A DNA stretch of 64,000 nucleotides. Source: Lumbricus rubellus. Its lineage: Eukaryota > Annelida > Clitellata > Crassiclitellata > Lumbricidae. Below are positions 11,675 through 21,420 of this stretch, one piece after another. The stretch lies in NCBI GenBank assembly GCA_945859605.1, contig OX243827.1, positions 248,501 to 312,500 on the forward strand. The letters run 5' to 3'. The first letter of the stretch is position 1, and each line of letters begins with the position of its first letter. The notes below the pieces were generated by a model. That model was not told the origin of the DNA. It saw only the letters and a program-made list of their open reading frames with translations, and did not search any database. Both the position numbers and the translations under genes were made by a program.

Positions 11675-11680
11675 TCATTG
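11666..11680 (-). promoter_or_regulatory. Gag stop codon in readthrough-type context (UGA CGG)
   Basis: Gag ends CAA TGA CGG and the pol frame continues in phase for about 513 codons. UGA followed by CGG is one of the known leaky stop contexts used by some viruses. In-phase Gag and Pol separated by one such stop suggest readthrough. The alternative is a simple nonsense mutation in a fused gag-pol frame. The sequence shows the arrangement; function is inferred. Confidence 0.5.
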
Positions 11681-14600
11681 GCTAGATGAGGGTTTGGATC
11701 GACACATGTGTGCCCAGTGGCCCAAACGAGAGCAATTGTAGCAGCGGGACCGGGCTGCAGGACACCTTCCGAATTCGTGCGATGATCCACAGTTGGCGCA
11801 TGATGTTTGATTTCCGAATGTGTTTTGTGGTGGTGTGTATCGATTTCCTTGAAACGGAGGGCGATTATACGACGGTGCGAACGCTCGGCCTTTAAAAAGT
11901 CGGGGCGGTCCCGAAAAAGTTTGTCTGGGTTGTTGTTGATGGGCCGTGTAGTTATTGTATGCAGGGGTGTATGGTGTGCGCCCTGTATCCCATGTTGGAG
12001 GAAGCGTGGTATTGTAAGGGTTGTTGCGTGTTTCGTTGTAGGCCGGATCGTTTTGTGAATAAGTGGCAACGGGTGGGTGGTCCAGAAAAGTATCAACTGA
12101 TGGGTGTTCTGGAAAAGTCACTCGCTTACTACTTTCCGATCGCAACGGAGCTACATTAGTAGGTTGTAAACGAGTCAATTGCGCTTGCATCTGGGCTAGG
12201 GTTTTAGCGATTTCCGTAAAACCGTCCTCTGGGTCCACGGCGACCTCGATAAGAGATGCAAATTGGGCTAGTTCGGCCAAGTCTTTCGGCTGTTTCGTCA
12301 AAATCGCTGTCCGAAGCTTCGGAAGGATGCCGTTCAATGCAATCAGGTATATATCTTTTTCGCTTACCCCAAGATGGTCTGCTTTCACTGTAAGATCGGC
12401 AATAAACGCTGCGACACTCTGAGTGGGTAATTGAGAGGATTTCCAGAGACTCGAAAGTTTGGACCAAACCTGAGGGTCTGAAAAGCGCTGAGTAAACAGT
12501 TTCTCCAATTGATCAAAGGTAGTCCCTTCTGAAAGCTTCAAGCTGCGGGCCCAGACTCGTGCACTATCTGATAAAAGTAAATAAAACGAATCAATTCGGG
12601 ATTGATCATCGAATATCGAATGAAAGCTGCACCATCGACGAAAGGATTCCAGGAAGGTATGGCAACAGCCTAATCCTGTGAACTTGTCTGGTAAGAATAG
12701 GGAGCTCTTTGATGATAACCGTTTAGAAGCGTTCTGTGAATTACTTGGCACTATAGAAGTCCTTGGTTCTAGACCTGGGGCTGGCCTTGCTTCCGGTTGG
12801 GAAGTCATGCCGCATGGAAAGTGGCTTCCAGTCTCTCCTACTTCTGGAATTCCCGAATTACGCAAAGTCGTATTCATTGGTGCTTGAGATACCACAATGT
12901 CATTCGCTAAAGTGTAAACTGGCGGTATACGGTTCTCCACGCTGTATAATGGCGCCACCGACCGATGTTGCGTTTCGTTACCATTGACTCGTGGATATAA
13001 ACAATTGCCTTCGCTGAAGGGGCGTTTTAGTTCTGTCGTTGGTTCTTGCTGGAGCGGGTAGCCGCCGCTTTGGATGGGGTTCCACTTCGCATTGGGCATT
13101 GGAAACTGAGGAAACCGACTCGGTTCTCTACCCGGTTCACCCGGTTCATCCGGTTCTCCACCATCTATGATGGCGCGTGATGGCGCGAATCGAGAACCTG
13201 AATTCCGTTCAGGGTCAAACTGCTGTTGCTGGTGCATCGCCGCAAAGTGAGGAAGTAAGCTCCCATCGGTAATATAATGCGTTTTGAAGTGATCCCCCAA
13301 AGATGGATCACGGATGTATGGCCCATGTGGGATAATATCGTCTGTGCGCGATGGGCGTTGTTCGTGTCTATGCATTGGTAAAATGGTCCCGTTCGCTACA
13401 TCTCCTTCTACTTGAGTGCATTCGTCAAACTGCCCCCTTCGTGATAAGTCAACATTACGCGCCGTAATCCATTTGTTTTCCTGGTAATGTTCCGTATTTG
13501 TTCGAGAAGCCTGAAGGGGAACATTGCTATGAGGCCTAGCGAATGGGTTCGTAGACGCTGGATCTCGTAAAATAAACTGGTCTTCGTTGTGCATTGCTGA
13601 AACGAATGCATTATCGTCGAGGTGGTGGTGTTCGTTTTGGGCCACCGTAGGAAACATCGGGAATGGTTGACCCGGAGCCGGAATAAAATTAAATCGCTCG
13701 TCGGTATGCATCGTCCTCGGATTTATTCCTGATCCGTTATCGCGTTGTCCCTCGTCCCGTCGTTGGTCAGCATAATTTATTTCGCGTCCGGACCGTAATG
13801 GATTCAGAGGATTGATCAATCTTTGGTCCCGGTCGGTCGGTCCAAAAGGATCGCGTCGATCATAAGCCGCTCGGGGTCTCTCGTCTGATTTTATTGCTTC
13901 TCCTCGCAGCATGCCAATAGATTGTGTCTGGGAGGGCCTTAATGCTCCTGCTACCAGAGTAATGGCTTTTTGCTGATTAACAGGGTCGTGGTGCAAGTCC
14001 TCGTCTGCTCCTGGTGGAGACGTGACCTCATTTCGTATTCCGCGTTCCGTCGTCCTGTCCGTCGTAATTTCTCTTCTGGGCATGCAGATTGTACGTTGAT
14101 AATCATTATCGTCTAATGCACGCCGGAGTCTGCCTTCCTCGTGCCTGTCATTATGTAGCTCTAGAATGGGCGATGGAGTCCGGTTAATGGATGTCGTTAA
14201 TCTTGCTTCGTCGTCTGCTTGATGGTGGCCGTCGCTGCGCTGAAAAGCAATTTCGCGATGGCTTTTATGGCTAACGGAACCCATTTGCAATTGCGCCATC
14301 GTCGGCATGCCATCATCTGGCGCCTCAAGGGGCGTCGACGAGCGGTGATCCGATGCCACCAGTCGCTCGTCTCCCTCTCGCGGCTCTGTCGGCAGAGGGG
14401 AGGGGATGGTGGTATTTGAGATTTGGTGCAAGTATGCTGAACCTGTGCTAACGTTATGTAGGGAAAACTCAGCCTCTCCGTGGTCTGAAGACGCCTGTGA
14501 AATCCTATCATCTCTTTGTTTCAGTGGTAGCAATTGTGTTTCCAGTCGATTTCTCTCGTCTGATTCTGACTTGTCGAGAGCGGTGCCCCCCTGGTTTGCC

Positions 14601-14692
14601 AAGCGACTGGTCTGGCTCCGAGTTTGAGGGCCACCCTGATATGCATAGAGTCGTTCTTGGTCAATCAAGACTCTTGAGTGTCCTTCTGCCAT
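11675..14692 (-). CDS. gag: Gag with long disordered N-terminus and two zinc knuckles
   Basis: A 1005-residue frame starting at a true ATG (14690-14692). The first 640 residues are low-complexity, charged and rich in Arg, Asp, Glu, Pro and His, much longer than usual for Ty3/gypsy Gag. Residues about 640-790 match the retrotransposon Gag capsid-like region (FTGLGCCHTFLESFRRW, then SARVWARSL, then FTQRFSDP). At the C-terminus are two CCHC-type zinc knuckles: CANCGSSHEFGRC (965-977, shorter first spacing) and CYNCSRLGHWAHMC (984-997, canonical CX2CX4HX4C), which bind element RNA. The frame is intact. Pol follows in the same frame after one TGA. Confidence 0.9.
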   Translation of the reverse strand: MAEGHSRVLIDQERLYAYQGGPQTRSQTSRLANQGGTALDKSESDERNRLETQLLPLKQRDDRISQASSDHGEAEFSLHNVSTGSAYLHQISNTTIPSPLPTEPREGDERLVASDHRSSTPLEAPDDGMPTMAQLQMGSVSHKSHREIAFQRSDGHHQADDEARLTTSINRTPSPILELHNDRHEEGRLRRALDDNDYQRTICMPRREITTDRTTERGIRNEVTSPPGADEDLHHDPVNQQKAITLVAGALRPSQTQSIGMLRGEAIKSDERPRAAYDRRDPFGPTDRDQRLINPLNPLRSGREINYADQRRDEGQRDNGSGINPRTMHTDERFNFIPAPGQPFPMFPTVAQNEHHHLDDNAFVSAMHNEDQFILRDPASTNPFARPHSNVPLQASRTNTEHYQENKWITARNVDLSRRGQFDECTQVEGDVANGTILPMHRHEQRPSRTDDIIPHGPYIRDPSLGDHFKTHYITDGSLLPHFAAMHQQQQFDPERNSGSRFAPSRAIIDGGEPDEPGEPGREPSRFPQFPMPNAKWNPIQSGGYPLQQEPTTELKRPFSEGNCLYPRVNGNETQHRSVAPLYSVENRIPPVYTLANDIVVSQAPMNTTLRNSGIPEVGETGSHFPCGMTSQPEARPAPGLEPRTSIVPSNSQNASKRLSSKSSLFLPDKFTGLGCCHTFLESFRRWCSFHSIFDDQSRIDSFYLLLSDSARVWARSLKLSEGTTFDQLEKLFTQRFSDPQVWSKLSSLWKSSQLPTQSVAAFIADLTVKADHLGVSEKDIYLIALNGILPKLRTAILTKQPKDLAELAQFASLIEVAVDPEDGFTEIAKTLAQMQAQLTRLQPTNVAPLRSESSKRVTFPEHPSVDTFLDHPPVATYSQNDPAYNETRNNPYNTTLPPTWDTGRTPYTPAYNNYTAHQQQPRQTFSGPPRLFKGRAFAPSYNRPPFQGNRYTPPQNTFGNQTSCANCGSSHEFGRCPAARSRCYNCSRLGHWAHMCRSKPSSSQ

Positions 14693-16718
14693 CTTGTAAA
14701 GACTATATATGTCTAGTTATCTAGGGCCTATAGCTTACGCTCTGCAAATGCTTAAATGAGCTTCTTTCAGTTCTAGTTAAATCGTCTCACAGCCAGCTCT
14801 CACTGATAGACCAATCTCACAACTAGTCCTAGGTCTAATACCACTTAGGCTGTGAAACACCTTACCACGTCCGTGGCGAGCAAAAGAAGCTGTCTTATTG
14901 GCCGTCCAATAAGCTGTCGGGACTAACAGACTAGCAGACTAACACCAGCCTAACTAGGGAGACGTCTAAAGTTATTCTAGGTCAAGCAGAGTTGCTTTTA
15001 TTAATTATAACAAGCCTAGTGAGCCGGCAATTCTAACCTATGCTAATCACACCTATCTATAGATTAGGCCTATCGGAAAAACGGCAGTTAAAGGATATAA
15101 CCTCAAAACGGATAGGCCTACTTCAATCTTAAATCGACTTATTTGTTTAACGCTGTCCTACTGCGTACGATGTTCTGCTATGATTATCCTTAACACCTCC
15201 ACTGTAGACTAGGCCTGTAGCCTAATAATTATTGTCATGCCGTGACTAAGGATTAGGCCTATTCTAAAACAGTTATTATAATAATAGAGTCTCAAAACTG
15301 GTAGTCCTAAATACGAAAGATAGGCTTCGTTAACTGTATCTTAGTGCCTTGCCCTGATTATAACGTAGGCTTCCTATGGCTCTGAGAAGGCCTAATGGTT
15401 ATGACTATCCACGAACAATGCCTCGTCAGCGCTCATCTGTTTACTGGTTACAAATACGCGAACGGAGCTAACTAGCCCTATAGTCAAAGCCTAATGACAG
15501 TGTTAGGCCTAACCTGCCAAACTCTGCATGGCAACTCGTTCCACTATGAATCTGGGCCTAGGCTGAGCACATCTCTTTGTAGGTTAAGCCTACACGAAAT
15601 ACAGGTATCGATATATATATTTTCTCCCAAGGTGATAGGCTAATCGCAATCCTGAATGAACGGAGGCCTAATTGGCTAACGTTGTCTTACTCACTTACTC
15701 TGAGCCTATTATCAACCTTCTAACAGCCCGCGATCCCTATTATCATTCCGTTACAAAGACATCTATAGGCCTACGGTAACAACGGCTATTATAATAGGCC
15801 TGTATATATATATATAGATATATATCTGCGTTTATTCTGCGGTATTCTAGGCTAATGAACTGGCCTTTCTAGCTACTTTTGTGGCCGTCAGATGGCGTGT
15901 TGAAGAGGAATCTCGGCTGTGAGTCACCCTCTGCGAACAAAGACCGGATGATTAGATTCAGCGCGCGTCGTCGAAAATGATTAGATGCGCGACGCTGGGA
16001 TCTGGGCTGGCGACACTGCCGACCTGTGCGTTGCCTAGGAACTGCGGTCTAGGAGGGTGGAGCGGTCACGATGATGATCGCGGCGCCGTGTGGGAAACTG
16101 TGACGTTGACGATCGCTACAATAGGATGCCTACTATGACTAGGTTTGATACTATCGCGCCTATCAATATGTGACTATCTGGCCGTCAAGCTACAAACCAG
16201 GCCCGTGATAGAGTTAGGCTGAAACGAATGATCACGTAACCAGCGTTGTAATTTGCTGAAATCCGTAATGCATAGGTCTCGACCCACACAGCCTACTTTA
16301 TAGCCCGTTCACCATGTTCGCTCCTGTAATAGGAATTTCGAGGAAGCAAATAGGCTATGTTGGTGGGAGACACTCCTTGGTGGCTCCGCTTATATGATTA
16401 AAAAGTACAATATTTGACGTTAGTCGTCGCTACATATATGATTTAGAAAAAAAAGAAATGCAACTCGGGACGTTAAGCGTCGCTTCTGATAAAAATCGAC
16501 GAAGTCGTAACGCGGCAGCCTAACGCGCTGATACACCCATGCTGGACTAACATCAGGACCAAACAAGAAGGCCTACTTAAATAAAGACTACAGAATGACA
16601 GATGCGTGCGTTAGATAAAGACTGCAGAATGAGAGTAGAACAGAATTTTCATACATGGAGCTAGCGCCAGGACTGAAATGTTGAGCTCAGCAGTCCTCCC
16701 GCAGTCTCGCGGCGTCTC
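14693..16718 (-). other. Long 5' leader of the LTR element, no ORF
   Basis: About 2 kb between the acidic upstream ORF and gag. It is full of TAGGCCTA-like words and short TA runs, with no open frame of note. It probably serves as untranslated leader or intron, and may hold packaging signals I cannot define. Confidence 0.55.
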
Positions 16719-17177
16719 TTAGTCCCACAGTCCGTCGTCGTCTGTGCTCTCGTCCTCAGACCAGTATAGATGATAGTCGTAGGACCAGACCACGTCAATA
16801 AACCCGTCGTCGTCTTCGTCGCAGTATTGGTCCAGGGGTGGGGGGGGTTCCAGAGGTGGATTCCACTGAGCCAACTCCTCGGCCGAGATTTCAGGGGGGG
16901 GTTTCCGAAAAAGCTCTGCAAGGGCAGTGAGAGGATCTCTGCGCCACAGAATGTTTGAGATGACGGTGTCCCTGTGGGGGCAGTCTTCTGGGTCACAGTC
17001 AAAGAAATGGCAAGACTCCCACCACTCTAATTCTTCAGTCTCGTCCTGGGACAAGGCGGGGTCAGGGTCCGGGACGAAGTCAAGGTCGAATAGGCGTCTG
17101 AAGGAGGCCCAGATCAGATCCTCACTTTCCTCTTTCTGTCGAGTAAGACGTTCGAGCCACTCTGAGAATGCAGTCAT
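16719..17177 (-). CDS. Acidic accessory ORF upstream of gag, unknown function
   Basis: A 152-residue frame beginning with the first ATG after the 5' LTR (17175-17177), about 100 nt inside the element. The frame is open further upstream but only from a GTG, which I reject as a start. The protein begins MTAFSEWLERLTRQ and is strongly acidic. It has a Cys/His cluster ESCHFFDCDPEDCPH, a Pro-rich run NPPLEPPPPLDQY, and a very acidic Trp/Tyr-containing C-terminus ending DESTDDDGLWD. I recognise no family. An ORF between the LTR and gag is atypical for Ty3/gypsy elements. Composition suggests a nuclear or adaptor-type regulator, which is speculation. Confidence 0.6.
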   Translation of the reverse strand: MTAFSEWLERLTRQKEESEDLIWASFRRLFDLDFVPDPDPALSQDETEELEWWESCHFFDCDPEDCPHRDTVISNILWRRDPLTALAELFRKPPPEISAEELAQWNPPLEPPPPLDQYCDEDDDGFIDVVWSYDYHLYWSEDESTDDDGLWD

Positions 17178-17234
17178 TCCCAAGTACAGGAAAAAAGGAA
17201 TTACTTGCAGGAAGAAAAGATAATACAAAGTTAA

Positions 17235-17250
17235 AAACTCACCCGAGAAA
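17235..17250 (-). promoter_or_regulatory. Candidate major splice donor of the LTR element
   Basis: On the minus strand CTCGG/GTGAGT (GT at 17242-17241) is a near-perfect 5' splice site 35 nt inside the 5' LTR and upstream of the acidic ORF. It could pair with the acceptor at 6306 to make env RNA. Consensus evidence only. Confidence 0.45.
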
Positions 17251-17277
17251 AGATCAAAGCCGCGGTTCTCCACTATT

Positions 17278-18041
17278 TTGTCATATAACTTTCGGCAGGG
17301 GATTATAGCCGTGGGGTAGAGTACCCAATGTAGTCAAGTACGGGTGATCCTGATCTGTTACTTACTTGCTAACCTACTCTGGTGAGTCCTAGCTAGCAAA
17401 GACGACACGGTGATTGGTTTTATATATAAATTATTATTAGACAAATATGGCGACGCTAGTCTAGATCGGCGAGAGTATTCAATACGACTCGCAGGTCAAA
17501 ACCAGTTCGATTACAATCTATAATTCTAAGTATTTGAATCCCTAACTAAAGCACACCGTTATTATCTTTCAACTTTACAACAGCCTACCTACCTATCTAT
17601 CTAGACTTAGTCTTGTGTCGAATTCCTGTCACCCAATAATACCCTACCTATTCTAATACAACTCTGGGGTGACAGACAGAATGTAAGTTTTACACTCTAT
17701 CTTATAGTCTGATGCGTGTATGACTCCCAGTGCTAGCCAATCGTCTCTTACGTGTTCTGTGATTGGTCCGCTTCCTGGTGTATGCCACCAATGTCATGTC
17801 GTTGCGTGCTTGCATGCGTTCCTTGACTGACACCTCATGAATATTTATCCTCCCGTATCTCCATGTGTGTAGTTGTTCCTGATTGACAGGTTGAGTGACA
17901 GTTGTACATATCTTATCTTCCTCTGTGAACTAGTCATGAGTCCCGCCTACATGTGTGCATTATTGTGTATATTTTGAACTATATTCCTGCCCAATTATCT
18001 CCTCATTATAACTCTATGCATGTCTAATTATCTCCTCATTA
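17278..18041 (-). repeat. 5' LTR of the env-bearing gypsy element
   Basis: The 764-bp partner of 313-1076. It is followed in element sense by AAAATAGTGGAGAACCGC, where a primer-binding site is expected; TGGAGAACC may be its start, but I cannot assign the tRNA. The outer edge is flanked by the duplication AACTA (18042-18046) and then the interrupted LINE. Confidence 0.92.
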
Positions 18042-18655
18042 TAGTTGTAAGAGAGCGACGCACCGAGCGAATCTGACGAAGATGGTAGAAGCAAGTGCGA
18101 CATACATTTCTCACATGATCAGAAAGGGTCAATTCCTGGTCCAAGGTCACACCCAAATCACGCACAGTGGTAGAAAAAGTCATGCCAGGAAAGCAATGTT
18201 GCAGATTTTGCATATCAACTTTAGAAACTTGCATGCGACTTCCAACCCAAATAAACTGTGTTTTTCCAGGATTAATCATTTCCGAGGTCATGAGAATTTT
18301 CTCAACTAGTGAGATAGCCTCTAAAGCTGGCCCCTGGACGTATGCCTGAGTGTCATCAGCATATTGATGTGCCGCAACCCCCACAGAAGACAGGATCTTA
18401 TTTTAAGTCAGAAGTGTACAAAACATAAAGCAAAGGCCCTAAGATAGAACCTTGTGGAAGGCCAAAGGAGACCCTGGACCAGTCAGATCGGGTAGAACCA
18501 AAAACCACTGACTGGCTGCGCCCAGAAAGAAAAGCCCGCAGCCACAACAGTGGGCGGCCAATGACACCAAACGACGTTTCAAGGCGCTCTAGAAGAATGT
18601 CATGGTCGACGGTGTCAAAGGCCGCACTCACATCAAATAAAGCAAGGAGTAATAA
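18042..18655 (-). mobile_element. CR1/L2-like LINE, RT palm part (interrupted by the LTR element)
   Basis: The minus-strand frame 18631-18398 contains RT blocks SAAFDTVDHDILLERLE and GLPQGSILGPLLYVLYTSDL. A 1-base frameshift in an A-rich run (near 18390-18398) leads into the next frame with HQYADDTQAY (catalytic ADD), then TTVRDLGVTLDQELTLSDHV. The copy is 5'-truncated near 18655 and continues at 312-1 on the other side of the LTR element. Frameshift and truncation make it a dead copy. Confidence 0.88.
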
Positions 18656-18892
18656 TCAAGTAAGGACTTTCGTCAGTCGGTGTTGTGTAGAGTGTGCATT
18701 TCAACCAGAGTAACATTCTGTTGAGCTATGCTATCTTTCAGTAGTCTTCAATAGGAAGCTACCTCTTTGGAAGCATTATAATATCAAAATCTCTATTTTG
18801 CGTCGATTCCTTCATAAACTCGTAGCCTATGTTACAACACGTTGGAGTATTATGACTTCCAAGGCATAATTCCAGAAACATTGACCGTTCTA
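18656..18892. other. No feature seen
   Basis: AT-rich sequence without convincing coding, repeat or RNA signals, between the LINE and the 13-bp minisatellite. Confidence 0.5.
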
Positions 18893-19230
18893 ACTCATGG
18901 CGTCAACTCATTGCGTCAAGTCATGGCGTCAAGTCATGGTGTCAACTCATGGCATCAACTCATAGCGTCAACTCAATGCATGGGCATGACTTGATGCCAT
19001 GAGTTGACACAACTCATGGCATCAAGTCATGGCGTCAACTCATGACGTCAACTCATGGCGTCAACTCATGACGTCGACTCATTTCGTCAACTCATGGAGT
19101 AAACTCATGGCGTCAACTCACGGCGTCAACTCATGACGTCAACTCACGGCGTCAACTCATGGCGTCAACTCATGGCGTCAACTCATGGCGTCAACTCATG
19201 GCGTCAACTCATGGCGTCAACTCATGGCGT
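18893..19230. repeat. 13-bp minisatellite (TCATGGCGTCAAC) with internal inversion
   Basis: About 25 units of a 13-bp motif CAACTCATGGCGT, with variants AGTCATGG, ATGACGTC and ATTTCGTC. Units from about 19150 to 19230 are identical. A short inverted block at 18985-19009 switches the strand of the motif before the array resumes. Confidence 0.93.
18985..19031. repeat. Perfect 22-bp inverted repeat in the minisatellite
   Basis: The arm at 18985-19006 (begins CATGACTTGATGCC) and the arm at 19010-19031 (ends GGCATCAAGTCATG) are exact reverse complements separated by 3 nt. This gives a potential cruciform or a template-switch scar. Confidence 0.85.
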
Positions 19231-19456
19231 ATTTTGATTTCCGTTCGATCGTTGGTGCTCAATTTTAATCTGTTCGTGGCGACGAAATATTATTTGCTTT
19301 CGTTTCCTTTTGGTGCGTGGCAACTGTCTGGATTTTGCAAATCTTTTCGGTTGATAGACTGAGTTTTTTGCATGACATGTGTTTCATTACTTGTCTGAAT
19401 GGTTTGTTTTGATTTGATCATTATTTTCAGATTATGCTCGTGTCATCTGCGTAGAT

Positions 19457-19538
19457 TGTCTGTCTCTGTCTGTCTGTCTGTCTCTCTCTGTGTGTCTGTC
19501 TGTCTGTCTGTGTCTGTCTGTCTGTGTCTGTCTGTCTG

Positions 19539-19626
<88 letters not shown>
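19457..19626. repeat. TCTG/TC microsatellite
   Basis: (TCTG)n with TGTC variants grading into about 40 copies of TC. Open frames across it are artefacts of the repeat. Confidence 0.95.
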
Positions 19627-19629
<3 letters not shown>

Positions 19630-20040
19630 ATTTCCACCGGAAATTCTGCTGCTGATAGATTTGCTTATCTGACTAATTATAATTCAGTTGTTGCAATGAC
19701 CTTGCACGTTAATGGAGTAGGAGTCTATCTGTTCTAAGATCGCTATAACTACTTTGGTTGCATGAAGTCCATTTTCAGATAATAATTATTATGCAGTCAA
19801 GCCTGAATCTTACGGATCGTGTTCGTCACCTGCGACCAATAATTGAATAAGGCGGCCATTTTAAGCGCATTTAATAATATTATGGTAGCGTTGTCATTCT
19901 TACATGAACCCAATACATGTACTTGTATACCTTGGCAGATATCCTTTCATCAATCCGAATCATGTATCAGGAAGTTTTCTTTCATCTACGTTCAGCTTCT
20001 ATTTGCGCTGCTGTTATAAGGCTACTATTATCATTAATGC
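19627..20040. other. No feature seen
   Basis: Unremarkable AT-rich sequence between the microsatellite and the LINE tail. Confidence 0.5.
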
Positions 20041-20920
20041 AACGAGACTTACTTACTTACTTACTTAGACTTAGACTTAGTCCATCCTGTGCATGTCTGC
20101 ACACCGGGCGACGCATCTCCTCCACTTGTCTCTATCCATCGCCAGTTCTTCCGCCTCCTCACATGTCAGCTCCAGGCATCTTAAGTCGCTTCTAATTGTT
20201 TCTGGCCAGTTCTTCCTTGGTCTTCCTCGTTTTCTTTTTCCTCCAGTGTCCCAGATCAGCACTTGCTTCGCTCTTCTGTTGTCGTCCATGCGAAAGACAT
20301 GCCCCATCCATCTCAATCTTTTCATTCTGATGATGTTTTCCATAGTATCCTGTCCTGTTCTTTCTCTTATACTCTTGTTTGTTACCTTGTCCCGCCATGA
20401 TACGTGAAGAATTCTTCTCAACCATGGATCTATGGTGCACCGCCTTTAAGTCTCCTTCCGTCTGCCGCTGTCATTGGCCAATGGCCATGTCTCCGCCCCA
20501 TACAGTAATGTGCTCAGGACTATGGCATTGTGTAGCCTAGTCGCAGCTTGGTGTTCAGACTGCAGCCATTACTCTTCCAAATCTTGTCAAGTTTCCCGAA
20601 TGCAGTGTTAGCCTTTCCTATTCGCGCTCTTATTTCCCTTTCGCACTTGCTATCCGCAGTCATTAGGCTTCCCAGGTAGCAGAAAGTATCCACCTTTTCC
20701 ACCTCTCGCCCCGTCAATAACAATCCTATCGTCCACGCTCCACCTTCCAACCTTCATGATCTTTGTTTTATTAGGGTTGATAGCAAGACCTATCTTTGCC
20801 GCCTCTTCCTGCGTTCTGTATGTTAGATCTTTCATGCCTTCCCAGGTATTATCTAGCAGAGCGATGTCATCTGCGAAGTCAAGGTCTCCCATCCTCCCAC
20901 CATTTACACAAAGTCAGCAT
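20041..20920 (-). mobile_element. RTE-like LINE, 5'-truncated, with (TAAG)n tail
   Basis: Minus-strand frames interrupted by indels give RT palm DLDFADDIALLDN and then INPNKTKIMKVG (20892-20650), VEKVDTFCYLGSLMTADSKC (20750-20520), and the C-terminal block RLRWMGHVFRMDD followed by GGKRKRGRPRKNW (20421-20077). This order is typical of LINEs annotated as RTE/Jockey-type. It ends in a short tandem TAAG tail (plus-strand CTTA repeats at 20041-20075), as RTE elements do. Frames are broken, so it is a dead copy. A second fragment of the same family is at 33757-33925. Confidence 0.85.
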
Positions 20921-21420
20921 CCTTTGTCACTTGGGTCATCATCCAGTCCACGACCAGGGCAAAAATCAAATGCAACGAGAGCATAACTTATATCGTTTGT
21001 CATCAATCCAGCTTCCACACAAGCTACATGTAGATTTTTTCATCAATCCCACATTTATTCAAGCGAAACTTTGTTATCGATCCGACTTCCATGACATGTG
21101 GTAAGAATTTCTATCGTCACTCCACCATACAGTAGACTATTCGACCAGCGATTACATCGATGTAATGCTGAATATAATTATAAATCCGCTGCAAAACACA
21201 TTAGGTTTACCTGTCATCTTCTACCATTCGTTCCAGGGTATTCGTAGACCATACATGGAATCGGGTCCAATGCGTATTAGTGGCCAATAAGAACCCGAAT
21301 ATTAAATGGCGTGACATAATCTAGTGCAGCTGCAGTAGGCTTAGCCTATATTATATTCCGCAAAACCGCCAAAATTTAATTAGGTCTATTATATCATAGA
21401 CACAAATTTCTAGTAAACGT
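20921..21420. other. No feature seen
   Basis: About 500 bp without a recognisable gene or repeat. Confidence 0.45.

Larger units (their letters stand above)
313..18041 (-). mobile_element. 17.7-kb env-bearing Ty3/gypsy LTR retroelement (endogenous retrovirus-like)
   Basis: Two direct 764-bp repeats (313-1076 and 17278-18041) bound a minus-strand element flanked by a 5-bp target duplication (plus-strand TAGTT at 308-312 and 18042-18046). Order in the element's sense: LTR, acidic ORF (17177-16719), 2-kb leader, gag (14692-11675), pol (11674-7199), env (6256-4154), 3' region, polypurine tract, LTR. The LTRs differ at only about three positions that I see, so insertion is fairly recent. A LINE fragment (1185-2290) and a hAT MITE (2367-3238) sit in the 3' region. 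Pol is broken by one in-frame stop, so this copy is probably inactive. Confidence 0.93.

Noticed and set aside
11368..12096. A 242-codon minus-strand frame overlapping the gag/pol junction
   Set aside because: It overlaps the zinc-knuckle and protease-linker coding region in another frame, and its composition (His/Thr/Arg) is that of a shadow frame. I saw no frameshift signal to it.
17178..17273. Extending the acidic ORF upstream to 17273
   Set aside because: That start is GTG; the first ATG is at 17177, and a strong splice donor lies in the extension.
19159..19362. Frame of GVNSWRQLMAST repeats
   Set aside because: Translation of the 13-bp minisatellite.
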